The translations under genes and the position numbers were made by a program. Below, piece after piece: positions 31,277 through 41,616 of a stretch of DNA of 64,000 bases. This stretch comes from Lelliottia nimipressuralis (GTDB taxonomy: Bacteria; Pseudomonadota; Gammaproteobacteria; Enterobacterales; Enterobacteriaceae). The stretch lies in assembly GCF_004115925.1 (NCBI RefSeq), contig NZ_SDDX01000001.1, positions 248,001-312,000 on the forward strand. The letters run 5' to 3'. Every line of letters starts with the position of its first letter. Within the stretch, counting starts at the first letter, position 1. The notes beneath the pieces were generated by a model, which searched no databases, had not been told where the DNA came from, and saw only the letters and a list, made by a program, of their open reading frames with translations.

Positions 31277-32710
31277 ATGTTTAAGAATGCATTTGCTAAC
31301 CTGCAAAAGGTCGGTAAATCGCTGATGCTGCCAGTATCCGTACTGCCTATCGCAGGTATCCTGCTGGGCGTCGGTTCTGCAAACTTCAGCTGGCTGCCAG
31401 CCGTAGTTTCACACGTGATGGCCGAAGCAGGCGGTTCTGTTTTTGCTAACATGCCGCTGATCTTCGCTATCGGTGTCGCTCTGGGCTTCACCAATAACGA
31501 TGGTGTATCTGCTCTGGCTGCGGTTGTTGCTTACGGCATCATGGTGAAAACCATGGCTGTGGTTGCGCCACTGGTTCTGCATTTACCTGCTGAAGAGATC
31601 GCAGCGAAACACCTGGCGGATACCGGTGTTCTCGGCGGTATCATCTCCGGTGCTATTGCAGCCTACATGTTTAACCGCTTCTATCGCATCAAGCTGCCTG
31701 AGTATCTGGGCTTCTTCGCGGGCAAGCGCTTCGTACCGATCATCTCTGGTCTGGCTGCGATCTTCATGGGCGTTGTGCTGTCCTTCATCTGGCCTCCGAT
31801 TGGTACGGCTATCCAGACCTTCTCTCAGTGGGCTGCCTACCAGAACCCGGTTGTCGCGTTCGGTATCTACGGTTTCGTTGAGCGCTGCCTGGTACCATTT
31901 GGTCTGCACCACATCTGGAACGTTCCATTCCAGATGCAGATTGGTGAATACACCAACGCCGCAGGTCAGGTATTCCACGGTGATATCCCACGTTACATGG
32001 CAGGTGACCCAACTGCAGGCAAACTGTCTGGCGGCTTCCTGTTCAAAATGTACGGTCTGCCGGCTGCTGCGATTGCTATCTGGCACTCTGCTAAACCAGA
32101 GAACCGTGCAAAAGTGGGCGGTATCATGATCTCCGCAGCGCTGACCTCGTTCCTGACCGGTATCACCGAGCCGATCGAGTTCTCCTTCATGTTCGTTGCG
32201 CCGATCCTGTACGTTATCCACGCGATTCTGGCAGGCCTGGCATTCCCAATCTGTATCCTGCTGGGTATGCGTGACGGTACATCCTTCTCGCACGGTCTGA
32301 TCGACTTTATCGTTCTGTCCGGTAACAGCAGCAAACTGTGGCTGTTCCCAATCGTTGGTGCGTGCTACGCGGTGGCGTACTACACCATCTTCCGCGTGCT
32401 GATCAAAGCACTGGACCTGAAAACGCCAGGTCGTGAAGATTCTACTGACGATGCGAAAGCGACCTCTACCAGCGAAATGGCTCCTGCTCTGATTGCAGCA
32501 TTCGGCGGCAAAGAAAACATCACTAACCTGGACGCGTGTATCACTCGTCTGCGTGTGAGCGTTGCTGACGTGGCTAAAGTTGACCAGCAGGGTCTGAAAA
32601 AACTGGGCGCAGCGGGCGTTGTTGTTGCAGGTTCGGGTGTTCAGGCAATCTTCGGGACTAAATCCGATAACCTGAAAACCGAAATGGATGAATACATCCG
32701 CAGCAACTAA
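31277..32710 (+). CDS. ptsG: Glucose PTS permease EIICB
   Basis: Inner-membrane glucose transporter that phosphorylates its substrate during uptake. The 477-residue product, same length as E. coli PtsG, has an N-terminal EIIC domain with multiple membrane spans (about residues 1-385; [17 protein letters not shown] and [15 protein letters not shown] are the conserved sugar-site loops). A C-terminal EIIB domain carries the phosphorylated Cys in [13 protein letters not shown] (Cys421 in E. coli). The leader carries CRP, Mlc and SgrS signals. Monocistronic, with a strong terminator. Confidence 0.98.
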   Translation: MFKNAFANLQKVGKSLMLPVSVLPIAGILLGVGSANFSWLPAVVSHVMAEAGGSVFANMPLIFAIGVALGFTNNDGVSALAAVVAYGIMVKTMAVVAPLVLHLPAEEIAAKHLADTGVLGGIISGAIAAYMFNRFYRIKLPEYLGFFAGKRFVPIISGLAAIFMGVVLSFIWPPIGTAIQTFSQWAAYQNPVVAFGIYGFVERCLVPFGLHHIWNVPFQMQIGEYTNAAGQVFHGDIPRYMAGDPTAGKLSGGFLFKMYGLPAAAIAIWHSAKPENRAKVGGIMISAALTSFLTGITEPIEFSFMFVAPILYVIHAILAGLAFPICILLGMRDGTSFSHGLIDFIVLSGNSSKLWLFPIVGACYAVAYYTIFRVLIKALDLKTPGREDSTDDAKATSTSEMAPALIAAFGGKENITNLDACITRLRVSVADVAKVDQQGLKKLGAAGVVVAGSGVQAIFGTKSDNLKTEMDEYIRSN

Positions 32711-32729
32711 GTTGTGACCTGGGGAGACT

Positions 32730-32757
32730 AAGGCAGCCGAATGGCTGCCTTTTTTAT
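32730..32757 (+). terminator. Terminator of ptsG
   Basis: AAGGCAGCC (32730-32738), loop GAAT, GGCTGCCTT (32743-32751) with a T run after it. Confidence 0.92.
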
Positions 32758-32763
32758 TGGCCA

Positions 32764-32837
32764 GCCTACGCTCACTGGCGTTGCGTTTACCGGGCGTAAG
32801 GGATGTGTAGATCGGGTAAGAGTAAGCACCACCCAAC
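32764..32837. repeat. Two degenerate REP units (BIME-like) between ptsG and fhuE
   Basis: Unit one (32764-32795) ends GGCGTTGCGTTTACCGGGC. Unit two (32807-32837) begins GTAGATCGGGTAAGAGTAAG and ends CACCACCCAAC. Both resemble diverged copies, in opposite orientation, of the REP seen intact after rluC. They lie between the convergent terminators of ptsG and fhuE. Confidence 0.6.
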
Positions 32838-32849
32838 GTTTATCCGAAT

Positions 32850-32874
32850 AAAAAAAGGGAGCCTTTCGGCTCCC
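32850..32874 (-). terminator. Terminator of fhuE
   Basis: GGGAGCC (32857-32863), loop TTTC, GGCTCCC (32868-32874); the A run at 32850-32856 is the T tract of minus-strand transcripts from fhuE. Confidence 0.9.
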
Positions 32875-32903
32875 TTCGTATTCACGGCAAAATCACGGCG
32901 AAC

Positions 32904-35114
32904 TTAGAAACTGTAGCTTCCGCTCACAGAGAAGTTACGTGGTGCGCCATAGACACCGTAAGTGCCCAGGTAATCGTAATACTCTTCATCAAACACGTTG
33001 TTCAGGTTGCCCTGAACCGAGAAGTTTTTGGTGACCTGATAGCGGGTAAAGAGATCAACCACGGTATAGCCGTCCTGAGTAATCTGCTTCACGCCGTTCG
33101 GGCCGTTATCGATATCCTGCCAGGTTTTGTTCTGCCAGCGAGCGCCACCGCCCACGGTCAGCTCAGGCAACATGGGCAGCTGGTAACGCGTAAACAGTTT
33201 CAGTGACGTACGCGGCTGGCCTGGGTTTACTGCGGCGCCATTCTCATCATCAGCAATGTACCGGCTTCCACCGAAGGTCAGCTGCCAGTTATCGGTCAAC
33301 GCGCCGTTCAGTTCGAATTCGATACCTTTACTGACGGTACCATCTACAGATTTATACGCCGACTGGCCGCCGGAGCCTGGGATGGTCGTTCCGGTGTTAA
33401 CGGCCACGTTGTCCTGCTCGATACGGAAGACAGCAACCGTCGCGGTCAGACGGGTGTTGAACCAGTCGCCTTTCACACCGGCTTCATAGCTCTTACCGGT
33501 GGTCGGATCGATAAACTTGCTGTTGATATCGCGCTGGCCCGTAGGCTGGAAGATAGAGGTATAGCTCCCGTAGACCGACCAGGTATCATCGATGTCATAG
33601 ATCAGGCCCGCGTATGGTGTGACGTCATCGAACTTCGCGTTGCGGATTTCGTTCGGTTGACGCTCCAGATTGTACTTCGCGCTCCACTCGGTGTAACGCG
33701 CGCCGAGGATCAGGTGCAGCGGATCGGCCAGTGACAGGCGGGTGGCGCCATAGACTGATTTCTGGCGGATGACATCGCGCTGATAGAGCGAGAAGCCGGA
33801 CCAGCTCGGGTCAGCCAGTTTGCCGTTGTAATCGTAAATGCTGCCGACATCCATCAGGCCATAGTTATCGTTAACCGGATAGGAGTTGTCATAGTTATTG
33901 CGCTGACGGCTGTAGCTGCCGCCAAACATGACTTCGTGCTGACGGCCCAGCAGCTCATAGCCGCCGCGCACAAACGCATCCACAGAGTCCTGTTTACGTT
34001 CGCCCCGGTTCCAGCCGCCCCAGGCACCGTACCAGCTGGAGGCATCGTACAGACCGGTTGTTTTATCCGGATAACCGTCGATGTACATCAGCTTGCTGTC
34101 AAAATTGGTTTCCGCATGCATGGCGTTAACTTTGGCTTCCCAGCCGTTATCAAAGCGCTGCGTCAGGTTAGCGAAGACCTTGGTAGAGTCGTTGTTGGAG
34201 TAAGTCCAGTCGGCCGCCGTGTTAAAGCCGCGGCGGAAATCGGTTTTGCTGCCATCGCTGAACATGGACGGGAAACCGCCCCAGGTCGGGCTGTCCTCTT
34301 CGCTCTCCTGGTAGTCATAGCCCAGGGAGAGGGTAGTGGAGTCCGTAATGTCTGCGTCGAGGATCCCTGAGACAAATTTCTTACGGTAATGGTTACGTTC
34401 AACCCAGGAGTCGCGGTCTTCGTAACCGGCGATCACGCGCCCGCGCACATTGCCGGATTCCGTCAGCGGCGCCTGCAGATCCATCACGTAACGCTGTTTG
34501 TCCCAGCTGCCGTAGGTGGCGGAGACGTTGCCTTTGAACTCTTTGCTGTCGGCGTGTTTACGCACCATATTGACGTAGGCGGATGGGTTACCCGTTCCGC
34601 TCATCAGGCCGGCTGCGCCGCGCACCACTTCGATTTTGTCGAAAATGGCCGTGTCGCCTGCGGTATCACCAAAATTCCAGCGGTTATCGAGGAAAGTGGG
34701 CATATCTTCATAGGCAAAGTTGCTGATGAAGAAACCGCGAGAATAGAAGTTGGTACGGCTGGTATCGATGCGAGACGCACTCACACCGACGGTATTATCC
34801 AGCACCGCGCCAATGGTGTTCAGCTCCTGATCCTGCATACGCTGCTGGCTCATGACGCTGACCGACTGGGGAATATCACGCGGAACCAGCAGTAATTTGG
34901 TGCCGGTCGTGGTGGTTTTGACGCTGTAATCCTTATCCTGCGCGCTATTCTGGTCTTGCGCGTTATCAGCCCCGTCAACGACAACGGTATCTTCTGGATT
35001 CGTTTCAGCGAAACTTGCGGTCGGCATCAATGCCATAGCAATACAGGCTGCCAGCAACGAAGGTGTTGCGACAGACTGACGTTGCCCATCCCTGGTGTGA
35101 TTAATGAAAGACAT
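32904..35114 (-). CDS. fhuE: TonB-dependent ferric-coprogen/rhodotorulate receptor FhuE
   Basis: Outer-membrane receptor for fungal hydroxamate siderophores such as coprogen and rhodotorulic acid. The ATG at 35114 has AAAGGG seven bases upstream and gives 736 residues; a TTG two codons earlier is in frame. A signal peptide (about residues 1-36, ending PTASFA) is followed by the TonB-box area, a plug (LVPRDIPQSVSVMSQQRMQD; FDKIEVVRGAAGLMSGTGNP) and a 22-strand barrel ending in aromatic residue Phe (SGSYSF). It holds the native E. coli fhuE locus but is clearly diverged in the extracellular loops. The promoter carries an unusual palindrome rather than an obvious Fur box. Confidence 0.92.
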   Translation of the reverse strand: MSFINHTRDGQRQSVATPSLLAACIAMALMPTASFAETNPEDTVVVDGADNAQDQNSAQDKDYSVKTTTTGTKLLLVPRDIPQSVSVMSQQRMQDQELNTIGAVLDNTVGVSASRIDTSRTNFYSRGFFISNFAYEDMPTFLDNRWNFGDTAGDTAIFDKIEVVRGAAGLMSGTGNPSAYVNMVRKHADSKEFKGNVSATYGSWDKQRYVMDLQAPLTESGNVRGRVIAGYEDRDSWVERNHYRKKFVSGILDADITDSTTLSLGYDYQESEEDSPTWGGFPSMFSDGSKTDFRRGFNTAADWTYSNNDSTKVFANLTQRFDNGWEAKVNAMHAETNFDSKLMYIDGYPDKTTGLYDASSWYGAWGGWNRGERKQDSVDAFVRGGYELLGRQHEVMFGGSYSRQRNNYDNSYPVNDNYGLMDVGSIYDYNGKLADPSWSGFSLYQRDVIRQKSVYGATRLSLADPLHLILGARYTEWSAKYNLERQPNEIRNAKFDDVTPYAGLIYDIDDTWSVYGSYTSIFQPTGQRDINSKFIDPTTGKSYEAGVKGDWFNTRLTATVAVFRIEQDNVAVNTGTTIPGSGGQSAYKSVDGTVSKGIEFELNGALTDNWQLTFGGSRYIADDENGAAVNPGQPRTSLKLFTRYQLPMLPELTVGGGARWQNKTWQDIDNGPNGVKQITQDGYTVVDLFTRYQVTKNFSVQGNLNNVFDEEYYDYLGTYGVYGAPRNFSVSGSYSF

Positions 35115-35206
35115 TATCAAACCCTTTCTGAGTGAATGGTAATTTTTTGCCCCAGTCCCGATAACGGTCGGAGGTCATTTCTATGTTGAAAATGCGCATG
35201 AAAATG

Positions 35207-35229
35207 CAAATGCGAAATATACGCATTTG
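35207..35229 (-). promoter_or_regulatory. Palindrome over the fhuE -10 region
   Basis: CAAATGCG, seven bases, CGCATTTG: eight-base perfect arms (35207-35214 and 35222-35229) with the -10 hexamer in the spacer. Two more AAAATGC copies lie at 35189 and 35201. It looks like a repressor operator; the protein is unknown. Confidence 0.6.
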
Positions 35230-35244
35230 ATTTAACCGTGTAAA
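35216..35244 (-). promoter_or_regulatory. Strong sigma-70 promoter of fhuE
   Basis: TTTACA (35244-35239), exact 17-base spacer, TATATT (35221-35216) on the minus strand, each five of six to consensus. The palindrome covers the -10. Confidence 0.75.
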
Positions 35245-35463
35245 CAGATGTAACCATTGCCACTGAAATTATGTTTCAGTTCATTCCGGGGGGGGAATGG
35301 TCAATCAGCGACCATCCATTGGACGTTAAAGAAAGAAATAACGGGATAAGGTTGAAAGGACAGGAGAAACTCGCTCATACTCTTGTGTTGTGTCACGGGC
35401 AATTGCCGTATGTCAGCCTTTGCCGGTCACGCCACGCCAGATTAAACCAAAAAGGAAAACGTC
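35230..35463. other. fhuE-hinT intergenic remainder
   Basis: About 230 further bases separate the fhuE promoter from hinT. Besides the hinT ribosome-binding site (AAAAAGGAAAACGTC) I see no gene. An inverted segment GGGCAATTGCC near 35397 and a poly-G run (GGGGGGGAA, about 35289) have no assigned role. The hinT promoter must lie here, but no good sigma-70 match stands out. Confidence 0.5.
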
Positions 35464-35823
35464 ATGGCTGAAGAAACCATTTTCAGTAAAATTATCCGCC
35501 GTGAAATCCCGTCGGATATCGTGTATCAGGATGAACTGGTCACTGCTTTCCGCGACATTTCGCCTCAGGCTCCGACACACATCCTTATTATCCCCAATAT
35601 TCTGATTCCGACCGTTAATGACGTGAAAACTGAGCATGAAGTGGCATTAGGCCGTATGCTGACGGTAGCAGCGAAAATTGCTGAGCAGGAAGGGATTGCC
35701 GAAGACGGATACCGTCTGATCATGAACTGCAATCGTCATGGTGGGCAGGAAGTTTATCATATTCATATGCATCTACTGGGCGGTCGTCCGCTGGGTCCGA
35801 TGCTGGCGCATAAAGGTCTTTAA
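35464..35823 (+). CDS. hinT: HIT-family purine nucleoside phosphoramidase HinT
   Basis: Hydrolyses adenosine 5'-phosphoramidates such as AMP-lysine. The 119-residue product has the histidine triad [10 protein letters not shown] with His at residues 99, 101 and 103 and the N-terminal [20 protein letters not shown]. First gene of hinT-ycfL-lpoB-thiK-nagZ-ycfP; ycfL starts one base after its stop. Confidence 0.97.
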   Translation: MAEETIFSKIIRREIPSDIVYQDELVTAFRDISPQAPTHILIIPNILIPTVNDVKTEHEVALGRMLTVAAKIAEQEGIAEDGYRLIMNCNRHGGQEVYHIHMHLLGGRPLGPMLAHKGL

Positions 35824-35824
35824 T

Positions 35825-36199
35825 ATGCAAAGAGGGCGTATCGCTGTTCTGCTCCTGGCGATGGTAATGGCGGGCTGTAGCTCGCGTCCCGCGATCCCGG
35901 TCAGCGACGAACAGACGCTGGTGATGGAGTCGTCGGTACTGGCGGCGGGCATCACCGCAGAAGCACCGTCGCTGACGGTCAGTGAAATTCAGCCGTCGGC
36001 GTCCTCTACGCTCTATAACGAACGACATGAGCCTGTCACCGTCCACTATCGATTTTACTGGTATGACGTAAGAGGCCTCGAGATGCATCCACTTGAAGCG
36101 CCGCGCAGCGTCGTTATTCCGGCGAATTCGTCGGTCACGCTTTATGGCAGCGCTAATTATCTGGGTGCGCATAAGGTCAGACTTTATCTTTATTTGTAA
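35825..36199 (+). CDS. ycfL: DUF1425 lipoprotein YcfL
   Basis: Predicted outer-membrane lipoprotein of unknown function. The ATG at 35825 (MQRGRIAVLLLAMVMAGCSS) gives 124 residues with a signal peptide and lipobox MAGC (Cys about 18). The rest forms a small beta-sandwich-like DUF1425 domain (TVHYRFYWYDVRGLEMHPLE). It sits between hinT and lpoB with gaps of 1 and 10 bases, a conserved neighbourhood that hints at envelope work together with LpoB. Confidence 0.92.
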   Translation: MQRGRIAVLLLAMVMAGCSSRPAIPVSDEQTLVMESSVLAAGITAEAPSLTVSEIQPSASSTLYNERHEPVTVHYRFYWYDVRGLEMHPLEAPRSVVIPANSSVTLYGSANYLGAHKVRLYLYL

Positions 36200-36209
36200 G
36201 GGGTGAACC

Positions 36210-36840
36210 TTGATTAAGAATTTGGGCCGTTACGCGCTCGTTACCGCTTTTGCGCTCTTCCTGTCGGGATGTATCACCCGTACGGAACAGCAACCCGCGC
36301 CCGTTGATGAGGCCAAACCGGGCACTGAACAGCCAGTGACCCCGACGGAGCCGGTTCCAACGGTGCCGTCCGTGCCAACCATTCCTGAACAGCCAGGGCC
36401 GATTGAACATCCGGATCAAACCTCGCAGCCTGCGCCACGCGTTCGCCACTATGACTGGAACGGCGCGATGCAGCCGATGGTCGGCAAAATGCTGCAAGCA
36501 CAGGGTGTTACCGCAGGCAGCGTGCTGCTGGTGGACAGCGTGAACAACCGCACCAACGGTTCGCTGAATGCCGGTGAAGCTACCGAAACCCTGCGCAATG
36601 CGCTGGCGAATAACGGCAAGTTTACACTGGTCTCCGTGCAGCAACTGTCGGTTGCGAAGCAGCAACTGGGCCTGTCACCGCAGGACAGTCTGGGCTCGCG
36701 CAGCAAAGCGATTGGTATCGCCCGTAACGTTGGCGCGCAGTATGTGCTCTATTCCAACGCCACCGGCAACGTCAATACGCCAGCCCTGCAAATGCAGCTG
36801 ATGCTGGTTCAAACGGGTGAGATTATCTGGTCAGGTAAAG

Positions 36841-36860
<20 letters not shown>
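36210..36860 (+). CDS. lpoB: Outer-membrane lipoprotein LpoB, PBP1b activator
   Basis: Reaches from the outer membrane through the murein to activate PBP1b (MrcB). It starts with TTG, with GGGG about eight bases upstream, and has lipobox LSGC (Cys about 21). A long Pro/Glu/Thr-rich linker follows (about residues 25-75, several PTEPVPTVPSVPTIP-like blocks) and then the globular domain (HYDWNGAMQPMVGKML, SVLLVDSVNNRTNGSLN). The 216-residue length compares with 213 in E. coli. thiK overlaps its last 20 bases. Confidence 0.95.
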
Positions 36861-38702
<1,842 letters not shown>

Positions 38703-38737
38703 ACCCCTCCTGGAAGGCGTCGTGTGGTGAGGAAACA

Positions 38738-39280
38738 ATGATCATTTATTTGCACGGTTTTGATTCGAACAGTCCTGGTAATCATGAGAAAGTGCTGCAA
38801 CTGCAGTTCATCGACCCGGACGTGCGGCTGATTAGCTACAGCACGCGCCATCCGAAACACGATATGGCGCATCTGCTCAAAGAAGTGGACAAGATGCTGC
38901 AACTCAACGTCGACGATCGCCCGCTGATTTGCGGTGTGGGCCTCGGAGGCTACTGGGCAGAGCGGATCGGCTTTCTCTGCGATATTCGCCAGGTGGTGTT
39001 CAATCCGAATTTGTTCCCTAACGAGAACATGGAAGGCAAGATCGACCGCCCGGAAGAGTACGTGGATATCGCCACCAAATGCGTCAGTAACTTCCGCGAG
39101 AAGAACCGCGACCGCTGCATGGCGATCCTCTCTCGCAACGACGAGGCGCTGGATAACCAGCGTGCGGCGGAGCTGCTGCACCACTATTATGAAATTGTCT
39201 GGGACGAAGAACAGACCCACAAATTCAAAAATATCTCCCCGCATCTTCAGCGCATCAAAGCTTTCAAGACCCTGGGTTAA
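38738..39280 (+). CDS. ycfP: Alpha/beta-hydrolase-fold protein YcfP (UPF0227)
   Basis: Protein of the YqiA/YcfP alpha/beta-hydrolase family with no proven function. The 180-residue product begins [20 protein letters not shown]. The nucleophile-elbow position reads [13 protein letters not shown] instead of G-x-Ser-x-G, so the catalytic Ser is replaced by Gly; E. coli YcfP has the same sequence. It is therefore probably not a serine esterase. Last gene of the hinT operon, 35 bases after nagZ, followed by a terminator hairpin. Confidence 0.93.
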   Translation: MIIYLHGFDSNSPGNHEKVLQLQFIDPDVRLISYSTRHPKHDMAHLLKEVDKMLQLNVDDRPLICGVGLGGYWAERIGFLCDIRQVVFNPNLFPNENMEGKIDRPEEYVDIATKCVSNFREKNRDRCMAILSRNDEALDNQRAAELLHHYYEIVWDEEQTHKFKNISPHLQRIKAFKTLG

Positions 39281-39301
39281 ACCCCCTCTGAACGACTCCA
39301 G

Positions 39302-39336
39302 GCCCGGCCGCGCAAGCGAGCCGGGCTTTGTCTTTT
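39302..39336 (+). terminator. Terminator after ycfP
   Basis: GCCCGGC (39302-39308) pairs with GCCGGGC (39320-39326), then TTTGTCTTTT. Confidence 0.75.
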
Positions 39337-39368
39337 GCTACAATTGTACAAATTTAAATCATCAAAAC

Positions 39369-39382
39369 TTGATTCATATCAA
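39369..39382 (+). promoter_or_regulatory. FNR box upstream of ndh
   Basis: TTGAT, TCAT, ATCAA: a perfect FNR consensus site 136 bases before the ndh start codon. In E. coli FNR represses ndh without oxygen. Confidence 0.85.
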
Positions 39383-39517
39383 TTTTGGTATGACCAATGC
39401 GCCTGGCGTGTTATTCTCAATGCACCTGAATGGTTTCAGTGCTGTAACCTGTTGTTAATTAAGGGTTATTATCATAACTTTTAATTAACAATTGGTTAAT
39501 AATTTGAGGGGGTCACA

Positions 39518-40822
39518 TTGACTACGCCATTGAAAAAGATAGTAATTGTAGGCGGCGGCGCAGGTGGGCTGGAGCTGGCTACGCAACTCGGCAAAAAGCT
39601 GGGCCGTGGCAAAAAAGCCAAAATTACGCTGGTCGATCGTAACCACAGCCATCTGTGGAAACCGCTGCTGCATGAAGTGGCCACCGGTTCACTGGACGAA
39701 GGTGTTGATGCCCTGAGCTATCTGGCGCATGCGCGTAATCACGATTTCCAGTTCCAGCTGGGCTCCGTGATGGATATCAACCGCGAAAGCAAAACCATCA
39801 CCCTGGCCGAGCTGCGTGACGAGAAAGGCGAGCTGCTGGTGCCTGAGCGCAAGCTGCCGTACGACACGCTGGTGATGGCGCTGGGAAGCACCTCGAACGA
39901 CTTCAACACGCCAGGCGTGAAAGAAAACTGCATCTTCCTGGATAACCCGCATCAGGCACGTCGTTTCCATCAGGAAATGCTGAACCTGTTCCTGAAATAC
40001 TCCAACAACCTCGGTGCGAGCGGCAAAGTGAACATCGCGATTGTCGGCGGCGGGGCGACGGGCGTTGAGCTTTCAGCGGAACTGCACAATGCGGTGAAAC
40101 AGCTGCACAGCTACGGTTACAAAGGGCTGACCAACGAAGCGCTGAACGTGACGCTGGTCGAAGCGGGTGAACGCATTCTGCCTGCGCTGCCACCCCGTAT
40201 TTCTGGCGCGGCGCATAACGAGCTGACCAAAATGGGCGTGCGCGTTCTGACGCAAACTATGGTCACCAGCGCCGATACCGGCGGCCTGCACACCAAAGAC
40301 GGCGAGTATATTCAGGCCGATCTGATGGTCTGGGCGGCGGGTATTAAAGCACCTGATTTCATGAAAGAGATTGGCGGGCTGGAAACCAACCGTATCAACC
40401 AGCTGGTAGTGGAGCCGACGCTTCAGACCACACGCGATCCGGACATCTTCGCCATCGGCGACTGCGCCTCCTGCGCACGTCCTGAAGGTGGATTCGTGCC
40501 GCCGCGCGCGCAGGCCGCGCACCAGATGGCAAGCCTGGCGCTGCACAACATTCTGGCGCAGACCAAAGGCAAAGCGATGAAGTCCTACGTCTATAAAGAC
40601 CATGGCTCGCTGGTCTCCCTGTCTAACTTCTCCACCGTGGGCAGTCTGATGGGTAACCTGATGCGCGGCTCGATGATGGTTGAAGGGCGTATCGCGCGCT
40701 TCGTTTACATCTCGCTGTACCGTATGCATCAGGTCGCGCTGCACGGTTACTTCAAGACCGGGCTAATGATGCTGGTAGGCAGTATCAACCGCGTGATCCG
40801 TCCTCGCCTCAAACTGCACTAA
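39518..40822 (+). CDS. ndh: NADH dehydrogenase II
   Basis: Non-proton-pumping, membrane-associated NADH:quinone oxidoreductase of aerobic respiration. It starts with TTG as in E. coli (L-T-T-P-L-K-K) and is 434 residues long. The FAD-binding motif [17 protein letters not shown] and the NADH-binding motif [19 protein letters not shown] are intact, with [13 protein letters not shown] near the flavin end. The C-terminal amphipathic region anchors it to the membrane. Monocistronic between a ycfP terminator and its own. Confidence 0.97.
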   Translation: MTTPLKKIVIVGGGAGGLELATQLGKKLGRGKKAKITLVDRNHSHLWKPLLHEVATGSLDEGVDALSYLAHARNHDFQFQLGSVMDINRESKTITLAELRDEKGELLVPERKLPYDTLVMALGSTSNDFNTPGVKENCIFLDNPHQARRFHQEMLNLFLKYSNNLGASGKVNIAIVGGGATGVELSAELHNAVKQLHSYGYKGLTNEALNVTLVEAGERILPALPPRISGAAHNELTKMGVRVLTQTMVTSADTGGLHTKDGEYIQADLMVWAAGIKAPDFMKEIGGLETNRINQLVVEPTLQTTRDPDIFAIGDCASCARPEGGFVPPRAQAAHQMASLALHNILAQTKGKAMKSYVYKDHGSLVSLSNFSTVGSLMGNLMRGSMMVEGRIARFVYISLYRMHQVALHGYFKTGLMMLVGSINRVIRPRLKLH

Positions 40823-40828
40823 TCTTTC

Positions 40829-40857
40829 AGTCCCTCCGGCTCCCGGAGGGACTTTTT
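40829..40857 (+). terminator. Terminator of ndh
   Basis: AGTCCCTCCGG (40829-40839), loop CTC, CCGGAGGGACT (40843-40853) then TTTT. Confidence 0.93.
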
Positions 40858-41013
40858 AGCATTTCCTGCTGACAATCTTCGTCAGAGTACTTAAGAGTTC
40901 TCTGAAACGAGCCCCTTTTCATTTTACCTCTCTCTTTTTGAGCGTTATTCCGATTGGCGAACACACTCTTCGACTGCAAAATTGTTACCAATAGCAACAA
41001 AGGAGGAAGCCCC

Positions 41014-41553
41014 GTGAATAAATCTATGTTGGCGGGTATAGGGATTGGCGTGGCTGCAGCGCTGGGCGTGGCAGCAGTGGCCAGTCTGAACGTGTTCGAA
41101 CGCGGCCCGCAGTATGCTCAGGTTGTTTCTGCCACCCCGATTACCGAGTCGGTGAAAACCCCTCGTCAGGAGTGCCGCAACGTGGCGGTGACTCACCGTC
41201 GTCCGGTACAGGATGAAAACCGTATCGCAGGCTCAGTGCTGGGTGCGGTTGCGGGTGGTGTGATTGGTCATCAGTTCGGTGGGGGACGCGGGAAAGATGT
41301 CGCGACCGTCGTCGGCGCACTGGGTGGCGGCTATGCCGGTCACCAGGTTCAGGGCGCGATGCAGGACAACGACACCTACACCACGACGCAGCAGCGTTGT
41401 AAAACGGTGTACGACAAATCAGAAAAAATGCTTGGCTACGATGTGACCTACAAGATTGGCGATCAGCAGGGGAAAATCCGCATGGATAAAGATCCTGGCA
41501 CGCAGATCCCACTCGACAGTAACGGTCAGCTGGTTCTGAATAACAAGGTGTAA
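41014..41553 (+). CDS. ycfJ: Glycine-zipper 2TM-domain protein YcfJ
   Basis: Envelope-associated protein of the glycine-zipper 2TM (SlyB/OsmB-like) class; function unproven. The GTG at 41014 has an ideal AGGAGG and gives 179 residues as in E. coli. An N-terminal hydrophobic segment (MLAGIGIGVAAALGVAAVAS) is followed by glycine-zipper repeats (GSVLGAVAGGVIGHQFGGGR, then GALGGGYAGHQVQGAM), and then by a small domain with two Cys. It ends in a strong terminator next to the convergent iutA-like gene. Confidence 0.93.
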   Translation: MNKSMLAGIGIGVAAALGVAAVASLNVFERGPQYAQVVSATPITESVKTPRQECRNVAVTHRRPVQDENRIAGSVLGAVAGGVIGHQFGGGRGKDVATVVGALGGGYAGHQVQGAMQDNDTYTTTQQRCKTVYDKSEKMLGYDVTYKIGDQQGKIRMDKDPGTQIPLDSNGQLVLNNKV

Positions 41554-41574
41554 AAAAAGCGGTATTATTAATTT

Positions 41575-41610
41575 GGCTCCTCAAACGCTCAGGCTGAGGA
41601 GCCTTTTTTT
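41575..41610 (+). terminator. Terminator of ycfJ
   Basis: GGCTCCTCA (41575-41583) pairs with TGAGGAGCC (41595-41603), followed by seven T. Confidence 0.93.
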
Positions 41611-41616
41611 TACCTG

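Noticed and set aside
31583-32836. 417-codon open frame antisense to ptsG
   Set aside because: Covers the opposite strand of a highly expressed, codon-biased gene; the peptide is rich in Asp, Arg, Gln and His with no domain.
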